Below are positions 36,305 through 44,841 of a DNA stretch of 64,000 nucleotides, piece after piece. The notes below the pieces were generated by a model that was not told where the DNA came from, ran no database searches, and saw nothing but the letters and a program-made list of their open reading frames with translations. Position 1 is the stretch's first letter. Each line of letters begins with the position of its first letter. The DNA comes from Maioricimonas rarisocia (GTDB taxonomy: Bacteria > Planctomycetota > Planctomycetia > Planctomycetales > Planctomycetaceae): NCBI RefSeq assembly GCF_007747795.1, contig NZ_CP036275.1:6502001-6566000 (forward strand), written 5' to 3'. A program made the translations under genes and the position numbers.

Positions 36305-37756
36305 TTACATAATACTAAAGTAGTTCTTCACGGCCGCGTCGATCATGTCGTTGGTGATCACTCGCGGCAATCCGTGCAGCGAGCAGCGGTTCTCCATCTG
36401 CCTGAGCAGGTCGCGAACATAGCAGAACCGCATGCCGCGGCCCTCCTGATGGAAGTGCGTCTCGATGAGGTAGGTAACCGGTTCGACCGTGCACTCGAAG
36501 CCGAGCTTCGCAGCCTGGCTGAGGAACAGATTGCGGAACGCCTCGTCGGTCGGATCGCACACTTCGATCTTGTAGGGAATTCGTCGCAGAAAGGCGTCTT
36601 CGACCAGATCTCGCGGTTCGAGGTTGGTCGACAGGATGACCAGTTCCTCGAACGGCACCTGGATGGAACGGCCGCTGGCCAGCTGCAGGAAGTCGTGCCG
36701 ATGTTCAAGGGGCACGATCCAGCGGTTGAGCAGTTCGTCGACCGGCATCCGCTGACGTCCGAAGTCGTCGATCAGCATTGTGCCGCAGTTCGCCTTCAAC
36801 TGCAGCGGTGCTTCGCCGATGCCCGTGCCGCGAATCTGAGTGACCTCGAGGTTGTGCATCTGCAGTTCGCCGCCGGCGATGATTGTGGGGCGTTCAACCT
36901 GAATCCAGCGGCCGTCCACCCTGTCTTCGCGGGGGGCTTCGCGATTGACGACGACGTGCCGGTTGGGGTCGTACAGTCGAATGATTTCGCCGGTCGCCAC
37001 AATGGCCTTGGGAACCCAGATGGTATCACCGAACGCCTTGGTGACACGCTCTGCAATACTGGTCTTGCCATTGCCGGCGTTGCCGAACAGGAACATGCCC
37101 CGTCCGGAATGAATCGCTTCTCCCACGCTGCTGAGCAGATCATCCGGGATGCTCAGATCCTGGAACGCACGGCGGATGTCTTCGAGCGGTGGCTTGCGGT
37201 GGCTGATGGACTGGGCTTTGACGCTCGCAATGTACTGATCGAGCGGCACCGGTGCCGTCCCGAAATAAGTCGACTGCTGATTGAGCCGGAAGGCCCGTTC
37301 GCGACCGTTCTCGGTCAGCTCGTAGACGTAATCGCCGCCCGCAAGCGACGTCTTGTAGTAGATCAGCCGATCGGCCTTGAGCTTGCGCAGCAGTTCCTCG
37401 ACGACGGGAAATCGAAGGCCGACCTGTTCGGCAATACGGTAGCCCCGTTCGGCAATGGCATTGAACAGGAACTTCAGGATCAGGTCGTCGACTTCGTTTT
37501 CGCGCAGGCCCGCCTCGGCCAGCGACTTCGGCGCCCGCGGCCAGAATGGCTCGGCGTCGGCCGCGGGCTCGGCGACTCGCACTGGTGCCCTCGGCGGGGC
37601 AGCCCGTTCGGCCTCAGCGGGAGCCGGTTTCGGAGGAGTGGACGCAGGGGAAGCCGGCGCCGGTGGAGCAGCAGTTGCGGTCTCGGTGTCGGGCACCGGG
37701 ACCGGGTTCCGCGCGATCCCCAGTCGACTCAACAGCGCGTCTACGTCATGTGTCAT
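36305..37756 (-). CDS. AAA family ATPase with N-terminal winged-helix-like region
   Basis: A 483-residue protein. The N-terminus (residues 1-20) is helical, followed by a Pro/Ala-rich linker of about 50 residues, a region of winged-helix character (VDDLILKFLFNAIAERGYRIAEQ and LRKLKADRLIYYKTS), and an AAA-type ATPase from about 180. Walker A is GNAGNGKTS (about 223-231), Walker B LIDDFGRQ, and a sensor-like ILSTNLEPRDL. C-terminal VRDLLRQMENRCSLHGLPRVITNDMIDAAVKNYF is the small helical domain. I cannot assign a process; the arrangement is reminiscent of ATPases that remodel partner proteins. The ATG at 37756 is used; 17 upstream residues look non-coding. Confidence 0.8.
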   Translation of the reverse strand: MTHDVDALLSRLGIARNPVPVPDTETATAAPPAPASPASTPPKPAPAEAERAAPPRAPVRVAEPAADAEPFWPRAPKSLAEAGLRENEVDDLILKFLFNAIAERGYRIAEQVGLRFPVVEELLRKLKADRLIYYKTSLAGGDYVYELTENGRERAFRLNQQSTYFGTAPVPLDQYIASVKAQSISHRKPPLEDIRRAFQDLSIPDDLLSSVGEAIHSGRGMFLFGNAGNGKTSIAERVTKAFGDTIWVPKAIVATGEIIRLYDPNRHVVVNREAPREDRVDGRWIQVERPTIIAGGELQMHNLEVTQIRGTGIGEAPLQLKANCGTMLIDDFGRQRMPVDELLNRWIVPLEHRHDFLQLASGRSIQVPFEELVILSTNLEPRDLVEDAFLRRIPYKIEVCDPTDEAFRNLFLSQAAKLGFECTVEPVTYLIETHFHQEGRGMRFCYVRDLLRQMENRCSLHGLPRVITNDMIDAAVKNYFSIM

Positions 37757-38008
37757 GGTGAATCCGTACCCACAGAAATCTGGCTGAAGGGACGTCGGCC
37801 GACACACCAGTCAGGCAGCCGCCGGTCCGTTTCACCTCGCCCTCCCGCAAGGCGAACTGTCCCCCTCCAGCCTTGTTTACGCAGCCGCCCGACGACCGCG
37901 ATCCGCTGGATGAATCCCGGCAGAGGCCGTAGCCAGGGTCGGGTCAGATCGACAAACGCGGCTGTAGCGATTCTGTGGGCACCGGCCGATCAGCCGGCAA
38001 CCGGTTCC

Positions 38009-38764
38009 TCAGCCGCGGATCAGCATGCACGCAGCACTGATCGCCAGCGCAATCAGGACCGACTGCCGGAAACGGGTGGCGTCAATCCGTGCGGCCACAA
38101 CCGCCCCGAGCCAGTAGCCGACCACCACGAACGGCAGCGACAGTGCCGTCGCTGTCAGCACAGGCGTATCGATGAAGCCCGTGCCGGCCAGTGCGATCGC
38201 CTTGACCATCCCCAGGCAGAGGAAGAAGCCTGCCGTGAAGGCGCGAAACTCCGCCGGACTCCACGGTTGCCGGGCACCGTAGGCGACAACCGGAGGACCG
38301 GGAATCCCGACCGCACCGGCGAGAATCCCGCTGACAGTGCCGCTGAATGCCCCCCAGGCCAGCGAAGGCTCACGCTGCGGGTCCGGCAGGCGTCCGCGCA
38401 ACATGTCGACCGTGATCAGCAGGACGACGGCACCGGTTCCTCGCGTCAGCCAGCTGCTGTCGACCGCCGAGAACAGAAACAGCCCCGGCACGAGTCCGCA
38501 CAGGGCCCCGAGCAGCACGACCTGCAGGGCCCGGCGGTGAACTCCGTGACGATGCGACCGAAAGATCAGCATCAGCGTGGGCACAGCCGCGAGCGAGATG
38601 ATGACATTCGCGTCGCGCACGTCCATCACGTAGGGGAGGACACTCAGTGCCACCAGCGCGAACCCGAAACCGAGCAACCTCTGCACGGTCGCAGAAACCG
38701 TCACCGCAATTCCGAACACCGACCAGAACAGCAACGTCTGCTGTGGATCCGATTGACTGATCAT
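38009..38764 (-). CDS. TauE/SafE family anion permease
   Basis: A 251-residue polytopic protein with seven to eight helices in the sulfite exporter TauE/SafE pattern: LLGFGFALVALSVLPYV in the first half, and an inverted-repeat-like second half with GAFSGTVSGILAGAVGIPGPPVVAYG. The GxxGGPP-like GAVGIPGPPVV is the family hallmark. Start at 38764 follows the hydrophobic onset; a longer start at 38800 is possible. Family members move sulfite, sulfoacetate or related organosulfur anions; the substrate is inferred only at family level. It is a neighbour of the SDR gene 68 bp upstream on the same strand. Confidence 0.85.
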   Translation of the reverse strand: MISQSDPQQTLLFWSVFGIAVTVSATVQRLLGFGFALVALSVLPYVMDVRDANVIISLAAVPTLMLIFRSHRHGVHRRALQVVLLGALCGLVPGLFLFSAVDSSWLTRGTGAVVLLITVDMLRGRLPDPQREPSLAWGAFSGTVSGILAGAVGIPGPPVVAYGARQPWSPAEFRAFTAGFFLCLGMVKAIALAGTGFIDTPVLTATALSLPFVVVGYWLGAVVAARIDATRFRQSVLIALAISAACMLIRG

Positions 38765-38832
38765 CGACGTCGTCGCAATGCTCCCGGGCGGGAAGCACAC
38801 CTCGGTGGGACGGGAGCGGAGTCGACAGGCGG

Positions 38833-39567
38833 TCAGCCATTCGCCCCGGCCAGGGGCGGTTTGCGGATGTCGGCGAACTGTCCGCTCTGGACTCGCTCCG
38901 GCAGTTGATGCATCACGTCCACCAGCCGCGGCGCCAGCTCTTCGGGGGACGGCATGTCAGAAGTATCGCGCTTGGATCGCAGCGAGTCCAGCGAGGGATA
39001 CCGCTCATCCTCCGGCAATCCGTTGAGATAATCCTGCATGCTGGTCTCGACCACGCCGGGAGCCAGTGCGCAGAAGTGCGTGTCCGGCTGCTCGGCCGCG
39101 TACAACATCGTCAGCATGTTCAGCGCCGCCTTGGACAGGGCGTAGCCGCCCCAGCCACGGTGCCCGTTGACTGCCGCTCCCGACGAGATTGTCACGACCT
39201 GCCGCACCCGTTCAACCTGCCGATAGATCGCATCGAGAACGACCTTGTTCGCCCACAGGTTGACGTCGAGCACGTGCTTCATGTCGGCAAGGGACTGCTC
39301 GGCCATGTCGCCGAACGGACCGAGTATGCCGGCGTTGCAGACGACCAGATCCAGCTCGTCGACGCCCTCCAGCAGTCGCTTGAAACCAGCCTCGACGTCG
39401 TCGAACGCCGTCAGATCCATCGGAACGAACCGGAACGCCTCGTGCGACGTCAGGTCGTCCGGTGAGCGGCGGCTTGTCCCGTAGACACGTGCCCCACGGG
39501 ACAGGTACTCAGACGCCAGTGCATGGCCGATACCCGAGCTGACGCCGGTGATCAGGATCTGCTGCAT
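38833..39567 (-). CDS. Short-chain dehydrogenase/reductase
   Basis: A 244-residue classical SDR. TGVSSGIG (residues 7-14) is the cofactor glycine motif, LDLVVCNAGILG the NAG element, and ISSGAAVNGHRGWGGYALSKAALN the catalytic Ser-Tyr-Lys set (YxxxK = YALSK). The basic residue after the second strand (GTSRRSPDD) suggests NADP(H). GGGAG lies seven bases before the ATG. It follows the AI-2E family gene by 26 bp and the TauE gene follows it, so the three may be one operon, although no common pathway is apparent. Confidence 0.9.
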   Translation of the reverse strand: MQQILITGVSSGIGHALASEYLSRGARVYGTSRRSPDDLTSHEAFRFVPMDLTAFDDVEAGFKRLLEGVDELDLVVCNAGILGPFGDMAEQSLADMKHVLDVNLWANKVVLDAIYRQVERVRQVVTISSGAAVNGHRGWGGYALSKAALNMLTMLYAAEQPDTHFCALAPGVVETSMQDYLNGLPEDERYPSLDSLRSKRDTSDMPSPEELAPRLVDVMHQLPERVQSGQFADIRKPPLAGANG

Positions 39568-39593
39568 CGTTGTCTCCCGTTTGTTCTCTCGGG

Positions 39594-40703
39594 TCACGGC
39601 GTGCTCGACTGGGCGCCGGCTGCTTCCTGCCGGGCCGTCGCCTCCGGCCCCATCAGGATCGCCAGCCACTTCGTGTCTTCTGCACTCTCCAGGGCAATCT
39701 TGAACGTCATCGTCAGGGGGACCGAAATCAGCATCCCCACCGGCCCCAGCACGAATCCCCAGAACACCAGGGACAGAAACACGACCAGCGTCGACATCCC
39801 CAGCCCCCGTCCCAGCCACCGCGGCTCGAGCAGATTGCCGATGGAAATGTTAATGACAAGATAGAGCAGAGCGGTGAGCAAAGCGGTACCCGGCCCGAAC
39901 TGAAACAGTGCCAGCAGAATTGCCGGGATCGACGCCAGAATCGACCCGATGTTGGGGATGTAGTTGAGCAGAAACGCCAGCAGCCCCCACAGCAGGAAGA
40001 AGTCGATATTCAGGTAGGAGAGTCCGCAGGCAACCAGTAGGCCGGTCACAAAACTCGTACCGGTCTTGATCGCCATGTACCGCGTGACGTTCGAGGCGAT
40101 GCGATCCAGCTGCTGCAGACTATGGTCGGAATGGGGGGCAATGGCCCGCAGTTTCGTCGGCAGTCCGGATGCTTCGAGAAGAATGAAGATCGCCGTCAGC
40201 ACGATCAGAAACACGTTCTTCGCCATTCCGGCCAGGGCACCGAGCACGCCGGTCAGATACTGCATGAGGTTGTCGGCGGTGCCGATCCCTCCCAGCGGGG
40301 AGGCCGACTCGGTGATCCGCAGCGACTCGAGCATCGGCAGGTCGCTGACGCGGCTGTCGATCCATTCGTTCCACTCGCGACCAATCGCGTAGGCGCGCGG
40401 ACGGTAGGTTCGGGGCCAGTCACGCACGAACGTGTTCACGCTCACCCCGATGACGGTCGCGACCGCAATCGCGACGACAGTCAGCATGCCGAGCACGATG
40501 ACGAGTGACAGCCAGTCCGGCAGTCCCCGCGACCGCAGCCACCGCAGCGGCGGACCACTCAGAACCGCCAGGAACGTCGCCAGCAGGAACGGCACGACGA
40601 TTGTTGCCGCCGCCTGCATTCCGGCCGCCACGATAACAAACGCGGCAGCACCGAGCAGCACGCGTAGCCCGATTCCGGGGACGAACGAAGTCTTCGTATT
40701 CAT
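39594..40703 (-). CDS. AI-2E family transporter (PerM/DUF20)
   Basis: A 369-residue membrane protein with about eight helices. Family features: early VVPFLLATFLAVLSGPPLRWL, the long polar loop (YRPRAYAIGREWNEWIDS...), and the C-terminal FLLWGLLAFLLNYIPNIGSILASIPAILLAL with LLEPRWLGRGLGMSTLVVFLSLVFWGFVLGPVGMLISVPLT. These last blocks (NYIPNIGS and the PRxxGxxxG-like turn) are diagnostic. The start at 40703 replaces a longer open frame whose first 53 residues look non-coding. Some members were proposed to export autoinducer 2, but transport of Na+ or others has been reported; the substrate here is unknown. Confidence 0.88.
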   Translation of the reverse strand: MNTKTSFVPGIGLRVLLGAAAFVIVAAGMQAAATIVVPFLLATFLAVLSGPPLRWLRSRGLPDWLSLVIVLGMLTVVAIAVATVIGVSVNTFVRDWPRTYRPRAYAIGREWNEWIDSRVSDLPMLESLRITESASPLGGIGTADNLMQYLTGVLGALAGMAKNVFLIVLTAIFILLEASGLPTKLRAIAPHSDHSLQQLDRIASNVTRYMAIKTGTSFVTGLLVACGLSYLNIDFFLLWGLLAFLLNYIPNIGSILASIPAILLALFQFGPGTALLTALLYLVINISIGNLLEPRWLGRGLGMSTLVVFLSLVFWGFVLGPVGMLISVPLTMTFKIALESAEDTKWLAILMGPEATARQEAAGAQSSTP

Positions 40704-40989
40704 GGCTGGTTTCTCACGTCTGCCGCCTCGCGGGCTGACAACCTCGCGCAAGGTATCGGGAAACCCCGGGACCTGCAACGAGGCTCCGGCGAGCCGCGAC
40801 TGCCCATAACACGCAGCACGCGGGCACTTTTTCTGAGCCGCCGGCAAGGGGGCTGCGTTCATCCTGTGTCCCGGGAGAACCTGACGTCTCCGGGGCCGTC
40901 GCGGTATACTCCGGGCAGTTTCACCGTCGGTCGCGGGACCTCACTCACCCGCACATGTGCCGGTGGTGCGACGCCAGTCAGGCTCAGCA

Positions 40990-42171
40990 ATGTTCATTCC
41001 CGTCGGCACCGATGCCCCGATCTACTACCGTCCCTTCGCGACGATCGGCCTGATCGCTGCGAACATCGGGACCTTTCTGCTGACGGCCGGCGGCACCGAA
41101 CCGGCCGGCTGGCTGCTGACGTTCGGCAACGGGCTGCGTCCGTGGGAGTGGCTCACCTCCCCGTTCCTCCACTTCGGCATCTTCCACCTGCTCGGGAACA
41201 TGGTGTTCCTGTGGTCCTTCGGGCTGATCATCGAAGGCAAACTGGGCTGGCTGCGATTTCTTGCTCTGTACGGATTTCTCGCCTGTGCGGGGGGATTCAT
41301 CACGCAACTGCTGATGCTCTTTTCGGACAGTCCCGGCGCCGGCGGGGCCTCAGGAGTGATCTACTCGCTGATGGCCATCTCGCTCATCTGGGCTCCCCGC
41401 AACTGCGTCGATGTGCTGATCGTGTACGCGATCGGCTTCTACGTGCGGACCACCGTCGTCGATGTCACCGTCCTCACCTTCTCTGCCTGCTACATCGGGT
41501 TCAACCTGCTGTTCGCCTGGCTGGGCGGCTTTACGATGAGCAGTGAAGTCCTGCACCTGCTCGGTGCCGCGGTCGGTGTCCCCGTCGGCATCCTGATGGT
41601 CAAACGAAACATGGTCGACTGCGAAGACTGGGACCTGTTTTCCGTCATGCGGGGCGACCACCTGAAGCTGACGACCGGCGAGGCGACCGTCCAGCCGATG
41701 CGCAAATGGAAGTCCTCTGACAAACAGGACCACAGCCAGTCACAGGTTCGCCGCAAAAAGCCCAATGCCGCCCGCCAGCTCAAGAGCGTCCGCGAAATGA
41801 TTGCCCAGCAGCGGTACCTGGGTGCCTGGACCAAGTATGACTCGCTCCGCAGCGCCTCTTCCAAAGCGCGCCTTGACGAGAAAGCCATGCGGGAGTTGAG
41901 CGAGGGCCTGCGACGACAGGAGGAATGGAGCCCGCTCGTCAAGCTGCTCGACGAGTACATCGAACAGTTCCCCGAGTCAGACCGCCAGGCGCGGATCCTG
42001 CTCGCCGCGATCCTCTCCCAGCAGCACCAGCGTCCGCGTGCCGCACTGCGTGCGCTGGAACCGATCGATCCGGCATTCCTGAAGCCCGAGCAGCGTCGCC
42101 AGTACGAAAAAGTTCATCGCGCCGCACAGCAGCTCATCGAAGAGGGTGTCCTCGAACTGAGCGGCGAATAA
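40990..42171 (+). CDS. Rhomboid-family intramembrane protease with C-terminal helical domain
   Basis: A 393-residue protein. Six membrane helices occupy about residues 25-200. The rhomboid active site is complete: FHLLGNMVFLW in the second helix, the serine in GGASGVIYSLMA, and the catalytic His in LHLLGAAVGVP. A cytoplasmic tail of about 185 residues follows, starting with a basic linker (VRRKKPNAARQLKSVR) and continuing with TPR-like helices (LVKLLDEYIEQFPESDRQARILLAAIL and RALEPID). The tail is longer than in a basic rhomboid and could recruit substrates or partners. ATG at 40990 is chosen as the N-terminus FIPVGTDAPIYYRP is typical. Confidence 0.88.
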   Translation: MFIPVGTDAPIYYRPFATIGLIAANIGTFLLTAGGTEPAGWLLTFGNGLRPWEWLTSPFLHFGIFHLLGNMVFLWSFGLIIEGKLGWLRFLALYGFLACAGGFITQLLMLFSDSPGAGGASGVIYSLMAISLIWAPRNCVDVLIVYAIGFYVRTTVVDVTVLTFSACYIGFNLLFAWLGGFTMSSEVLHLLGAAVGVPVGILMVKRNMVDCEDWDLFSVMRGDHLKLTTGEATVQPMRKWKSSDKQDHSQSQVRRKKPNAARQLKSVREMIAQQRYLGAWTKYDSLRSASSKARLDEKAMRELSEGLRRQEEWSPLVKLLDEYIEQFPESDRQARILLAAILSQQHQRPRAALRALEPIDPAFLKPEQRRQYEKVHRAAQQLIEEGVLELSGE

Positions 42172-42361
42172 GCGGCTCTTTCCGCGAGGGCAGGGGATTC
42201 GCGCGATCGAGACTGGTTCTCTCGACGCGGAAGCGTACGATGGCAAAAGAGGCCCGCCGTGATGACAGGGGCGTCGTCCCGACGCTTCTCTGCCGATGAA
42301 GGACTGAAGCGACGAGCGACAGGACAGCGGGACGGAACTCCGAATCAGCAAGGTGCAACGA

Positions 42362-42826
42362 ATGAGCGACGATCGTCAGGAACAGATCATTAACGAACTG
42401 AAGGTCGCCTACTGGATGGAGATCGAGACGGTCATGAGCTATCTGGCCAACTCGACCAACCTGGATGGCGTCCGAGCCGAAGAAATCAAGAAAGCTCTCG
42501 CCGCTGACGTCCAGGAAGAATTGGGCCACGCCCAGGTCCTCGCACGCCGCATCAAGACGATCGGCGGGAAAGTGCCCGGCAGTAAGGAATTCGCGGCGAC
42601 GCAATCCTCGCTGCAGCCGCCCGAAGACAACACCGACGTCATCTCGGTCATCAAGGGAGTCATCGCCGCCGAAGACTCGGCCATCGCCCAGTACAAGAAG
42701 CTCATCGAGCTGTGCGACGGCGTCGACTACGTCACGCAGGACCTGTGCATCACGTCGCTGGCCGACGAAGAAGAGCACCGCCGCAACTTCCTCGGCTTCC
42801 TGACCGAGTACGAGAAGAACCGGTAG
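42362..42826 (+). CDS. Ferritin-like (bacterioferritin/diiron) protein
   Basis: A 154-residue four-helix bundle. The likely metal ligands are spread as expected for a diiron site: E in YWMEIETVMSYL (helix 1), EELGHAQ (ExxH, helix 2), E in IAAEDSAIAQYKKL (helix 3), and DEEEHRRNF (ExxH, helix 4). The length suits bacterioferritin-like proteins or Dps-like cousins with a true diiron centre. AAGGTG lies six bases before the ATG at 42362 (three codons after an alternative start). Role: iron storage, peroxide or oxygen chemistry. It is convergent with the DUF72 gene. Confidence 0.85.
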   Translation: MSDDRQEQIINELKVAYWMEIETVMSYLANSTNLDGVRAEEIKKALAADVQEELGHAQVLARRIKTIGGKVPGSKEFAATQSSLQPPEDNTDVISVIKGVIAAEDSAIAQYKKLIELCDGVDYVTQDLCITSLADEEEHRRNFLGFLTEYEKNR

Positions 42827-42854
42827 GTCGCCCACATCCTGCGCATCCACAGAT

Positions 42855-42887
42855 GCCCCGTTCAGAACAGCGTCTTCTGGACGGGGC
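42855..42887. terminator. Strong hairpin between convergent genes
   Basis: A 13-bp stem with one G:U pair (GCCCCGTTCAGAA against TTCTGGACGGGGC) and a 7-nt loop. It starts 28 bp after the ferritin-like stop and covers the last seven codons and stop of the DUF72 gene. No T-run follows on either strand, so termination is inferred from structure and position. Confidence 0.5.
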
Positions 42888-43770
42888 GTTCCTTGCGCTC
42901 CCGCTTCCCCGGCCAGTCCGGCATCGTTGCCAGCTCCGGCACGTGCTGCCGCAGTAACTGGTGGAACCGCCGCCCCAGCTCGGGCGCAAACGTGTCGTCC
43001 GGTGCATGTGTGAAGACGTACGGCGTCAGCCCCTGAGCGATCCAGCCGGCCACCACCTCGGCCCACTCTTCCCACCAGGGGAGCACCTCGTCCGGATTGT
43101 TGCGGCCGACAATGCGCACCAGCGGTGACTGTCCCGTCAACTCGGTGCGAAACGGAGATTTCGGCTTGCGGGTCTGGGAGATCCGTTCGTGCTCGTCGCC
43201 AGGCGGCTTCGAGTAGAGCGCCCGGCTGTCGAGATAGCAGCGATCGATGCCGCTCTCGGCCAGCAGATCATTCAGCCGATTCTCCCACTCACCCCGGTCG
43301 AACCAGTCCAGGTGCCGGACCTCGACGGCGAACTCGAACTCCTTCGGCAACGCCATGACAAACCGTTCGAGAGCGGGCCATTCGCGAGCAGAGAAGTCGG
43401 GCGGCAACTGCAGAAACGCCGGCCCCGACCGGTCCGCCTGCCGCAGGATGTCGAGCAGCGACAGAAACGCCCGCATCTCGCCGACGACGTTCTGCAGCCG
43501 CTTCTCATGGCTGACGTTGCGAGGCAGCTTCAGTGCGAAGCGAAAACCGTTCGGTGTCGAGTCGGCCCACCGCTGCACGGTCGCCCGGTCGGGCAGGGCG
43601 TAGAACGTGCTGTTGACTTCGACCGTCGAAAAGACGGTGGCGTACTGCTCGAGCCATTCGCGGCGGGTCGCCTTCGCCGTGAAGAGTCCACCCCGCCAGT
43701 GCTCGCAGGCCCAGACCGGGCATCCCAGGTAATAAGGATTGCGGTGCGGGTTTCGATGTACGCCTGCCAT
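42862..43770 (-). CDS. DUF72 (YecE-like) protein
   Basis: A 302-residue TIM-barrel-like protein of the DUF72 family. YYLGCPVWACEHWRGGLF, EWLEQYATVFSTVEVNSTFYALP, FRFALKLPRNVSHEKRL, the QLPPDFS block (LQLPPDFSAREWPALERFVMALP), FAVEVRHLDWF and YVFTHAPDDTFAPELGRRFHQLL are all family blocks. It ends with VQKTLF, which resembles a beta-clamp-binding peptide. Family function is undefined; relatives appear in DNA-repair-like contexts, but nothing near here supports that. The ATG at 43770 is favoured; a GTG at 43809 is possible. It faces the ferritin-like gene across a hairpin. Confidence 0.88.
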   Translation of the reverse strand: MAGVHRNPHRNPYYLGCPVWACEHWRGGLFTAKATRREWLEQYATVFSTVEVNSTFYALPDRATVQRWADSTPNGFRFALKLPRNVSHEKRLQNVVGEMRAFLSLLDILRQADRSGPAFLQLPPDFSAREWPALERFVMALPKEFEFAVEVRHLDWFDRGEWENRLNDLLAESGIDRCYLDSRALYSKPPGDEHERISQTRKPKSPFRTELTGQSPLVRIVGRNNPDEVLPWWEEWAEVVAGWIAQGLTPYVFTHAPDDTFAPELGRRFHQLLRQHVPELATMPDWPGKRERKERPVQKTLF

Positions 43771-44234
43771 GTCCGCGATCACTCTGCCTTGAACTTGAGT
43801 CAAATCCACCGTGGTGACGCCCGATTGTAGACCGTCGCATCACCGTTGTCGGGTCGGGGAAACTGCGGAAGCTGTTCGGCCGTCCTCGCCCATACCAGAT
43901 TTCAGCCACGCTTCAGGAACGGATCAGTCGCTGCTTGTCCCACCCGTCACTACGGCGTGTCCTGCCCGGCATAACTGGCACGACTGGCTGCCGATCGCAG
44001 TGGCTCTCGGTGCTCGCCGGAGCGGAAGCGCCCCATAAACACAAAACACACAACGAATTAGACCGAACCGGGGCAGGTCCTGCCGGTTGGCAGCGGATGC
44101 TCAAGTCTCTGCGGACGTTCGGACGATCTTCACACTGGCGACGGATGGATGTCGTCGCCGCTGAAGAATGATGAAGGTCCGCCCGCCGGAGCAGTTCGTT
44201 CCGGTGCGGCAAGCTGTACCAGGGAAGGACATCG
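43771..44234. other. Intergenic, nothing recognised
   Basis: This 460-bp stretch separates the DUF72 gene and the helicase partner gene, which are transcribed divergently. Only short Arg/Pro/Ser-rich open frames are present, on both strands, none with a ribosome site. Confidence 0.35.
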
Positions 44235-44762
44235 ATGCCCGATTCGGCTCAGACGGACAGGTACCACATCGGCTTCCTGCGGGTGGTCGAAGTCTCCGGC
44301 GCGGGATTCGTCGGCGGACTGCTCGTCTCCAACCGTTTCGGCAAACCGCTCGAGTTTCAATGCACCACGCCGGTGAAGGCGAATCGCGTGCAGGAACTGC
44401 TCTACGGCCCGACGCTGCGGCCGTTTCTCTTCGCCGAGCTGATCGGCAAGACCCTCTTCGAGCGACTCGCCGTCAAACCGGATCTGATTCTCGTCTCGCA
44501 GCCGGAGCTGATCGACCTGCGGCGACACGTGAAGGCGATTGTCGCCTGCACGCTGGACGAAGAGACCGGGCACGCCCTGCCGGACGAGCAGCAGGTTCAG
44601 CTCGGCCAGCGGACGGTTCGCATCCATCCGGAATACCTCGACGACGTCGCCCGACTGCAGAAGGCGATGGCCGACGTCCCGGCCGACGCCGACCTGAGTG
44701 AGCCGCTCGACCGTGTCCGGGATGCCCTGCAGGAGACGCTTCGTTCCGTCACTGCGGCCTGA
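44235..44762 (+). CDS. Hypothetical protein upstream of SNF2 helicase
   Basis: A 175-residue soluble protein of mixed alpha/beta character. It begins [26 protein letters not shown] and contains [27 protein letters not shown], a motif-rich block suggestive of a conserved family I cannot name; a later [15 protein letters not shown] and a helical C-terminus follow. AGGGAAGGA precedes the ATG at a good distance. The SNF2-type helicase starts 79 bp downstream on the same strand, so the two are probably in one operon and may work together. Confidence 0.72.
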   Translation: MPDSAQTDRYHIGFLRVVEVSGAGFVGGLLVSNRFGKPLEFQCTTPVKANRVQELLYGPTLRPFLFAELIGKTLFERLAVKPDLILVSQPELIDLRRHVKAIVACTLDEETGHALPDEQQVQLGQRTVRIHPEYLDDVARLQKAMADVPADADLSEPLDRVRDALQETLRSVTAA

Positions 44763-44841
44763 CCGAAATCTGCTGCGTTGCCTCGAGCGGATGGGGCAAC
44801 ATCGCTTCCCAACGGCTCAGCCCGCTGCAAGAGGTCTCAGT

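Noticed and set aside
36374-38908. 844-codon plus-strand frame
   Set aside because: Antisense to the AAA ATPase and TauE genes; composition of a shadow frame.
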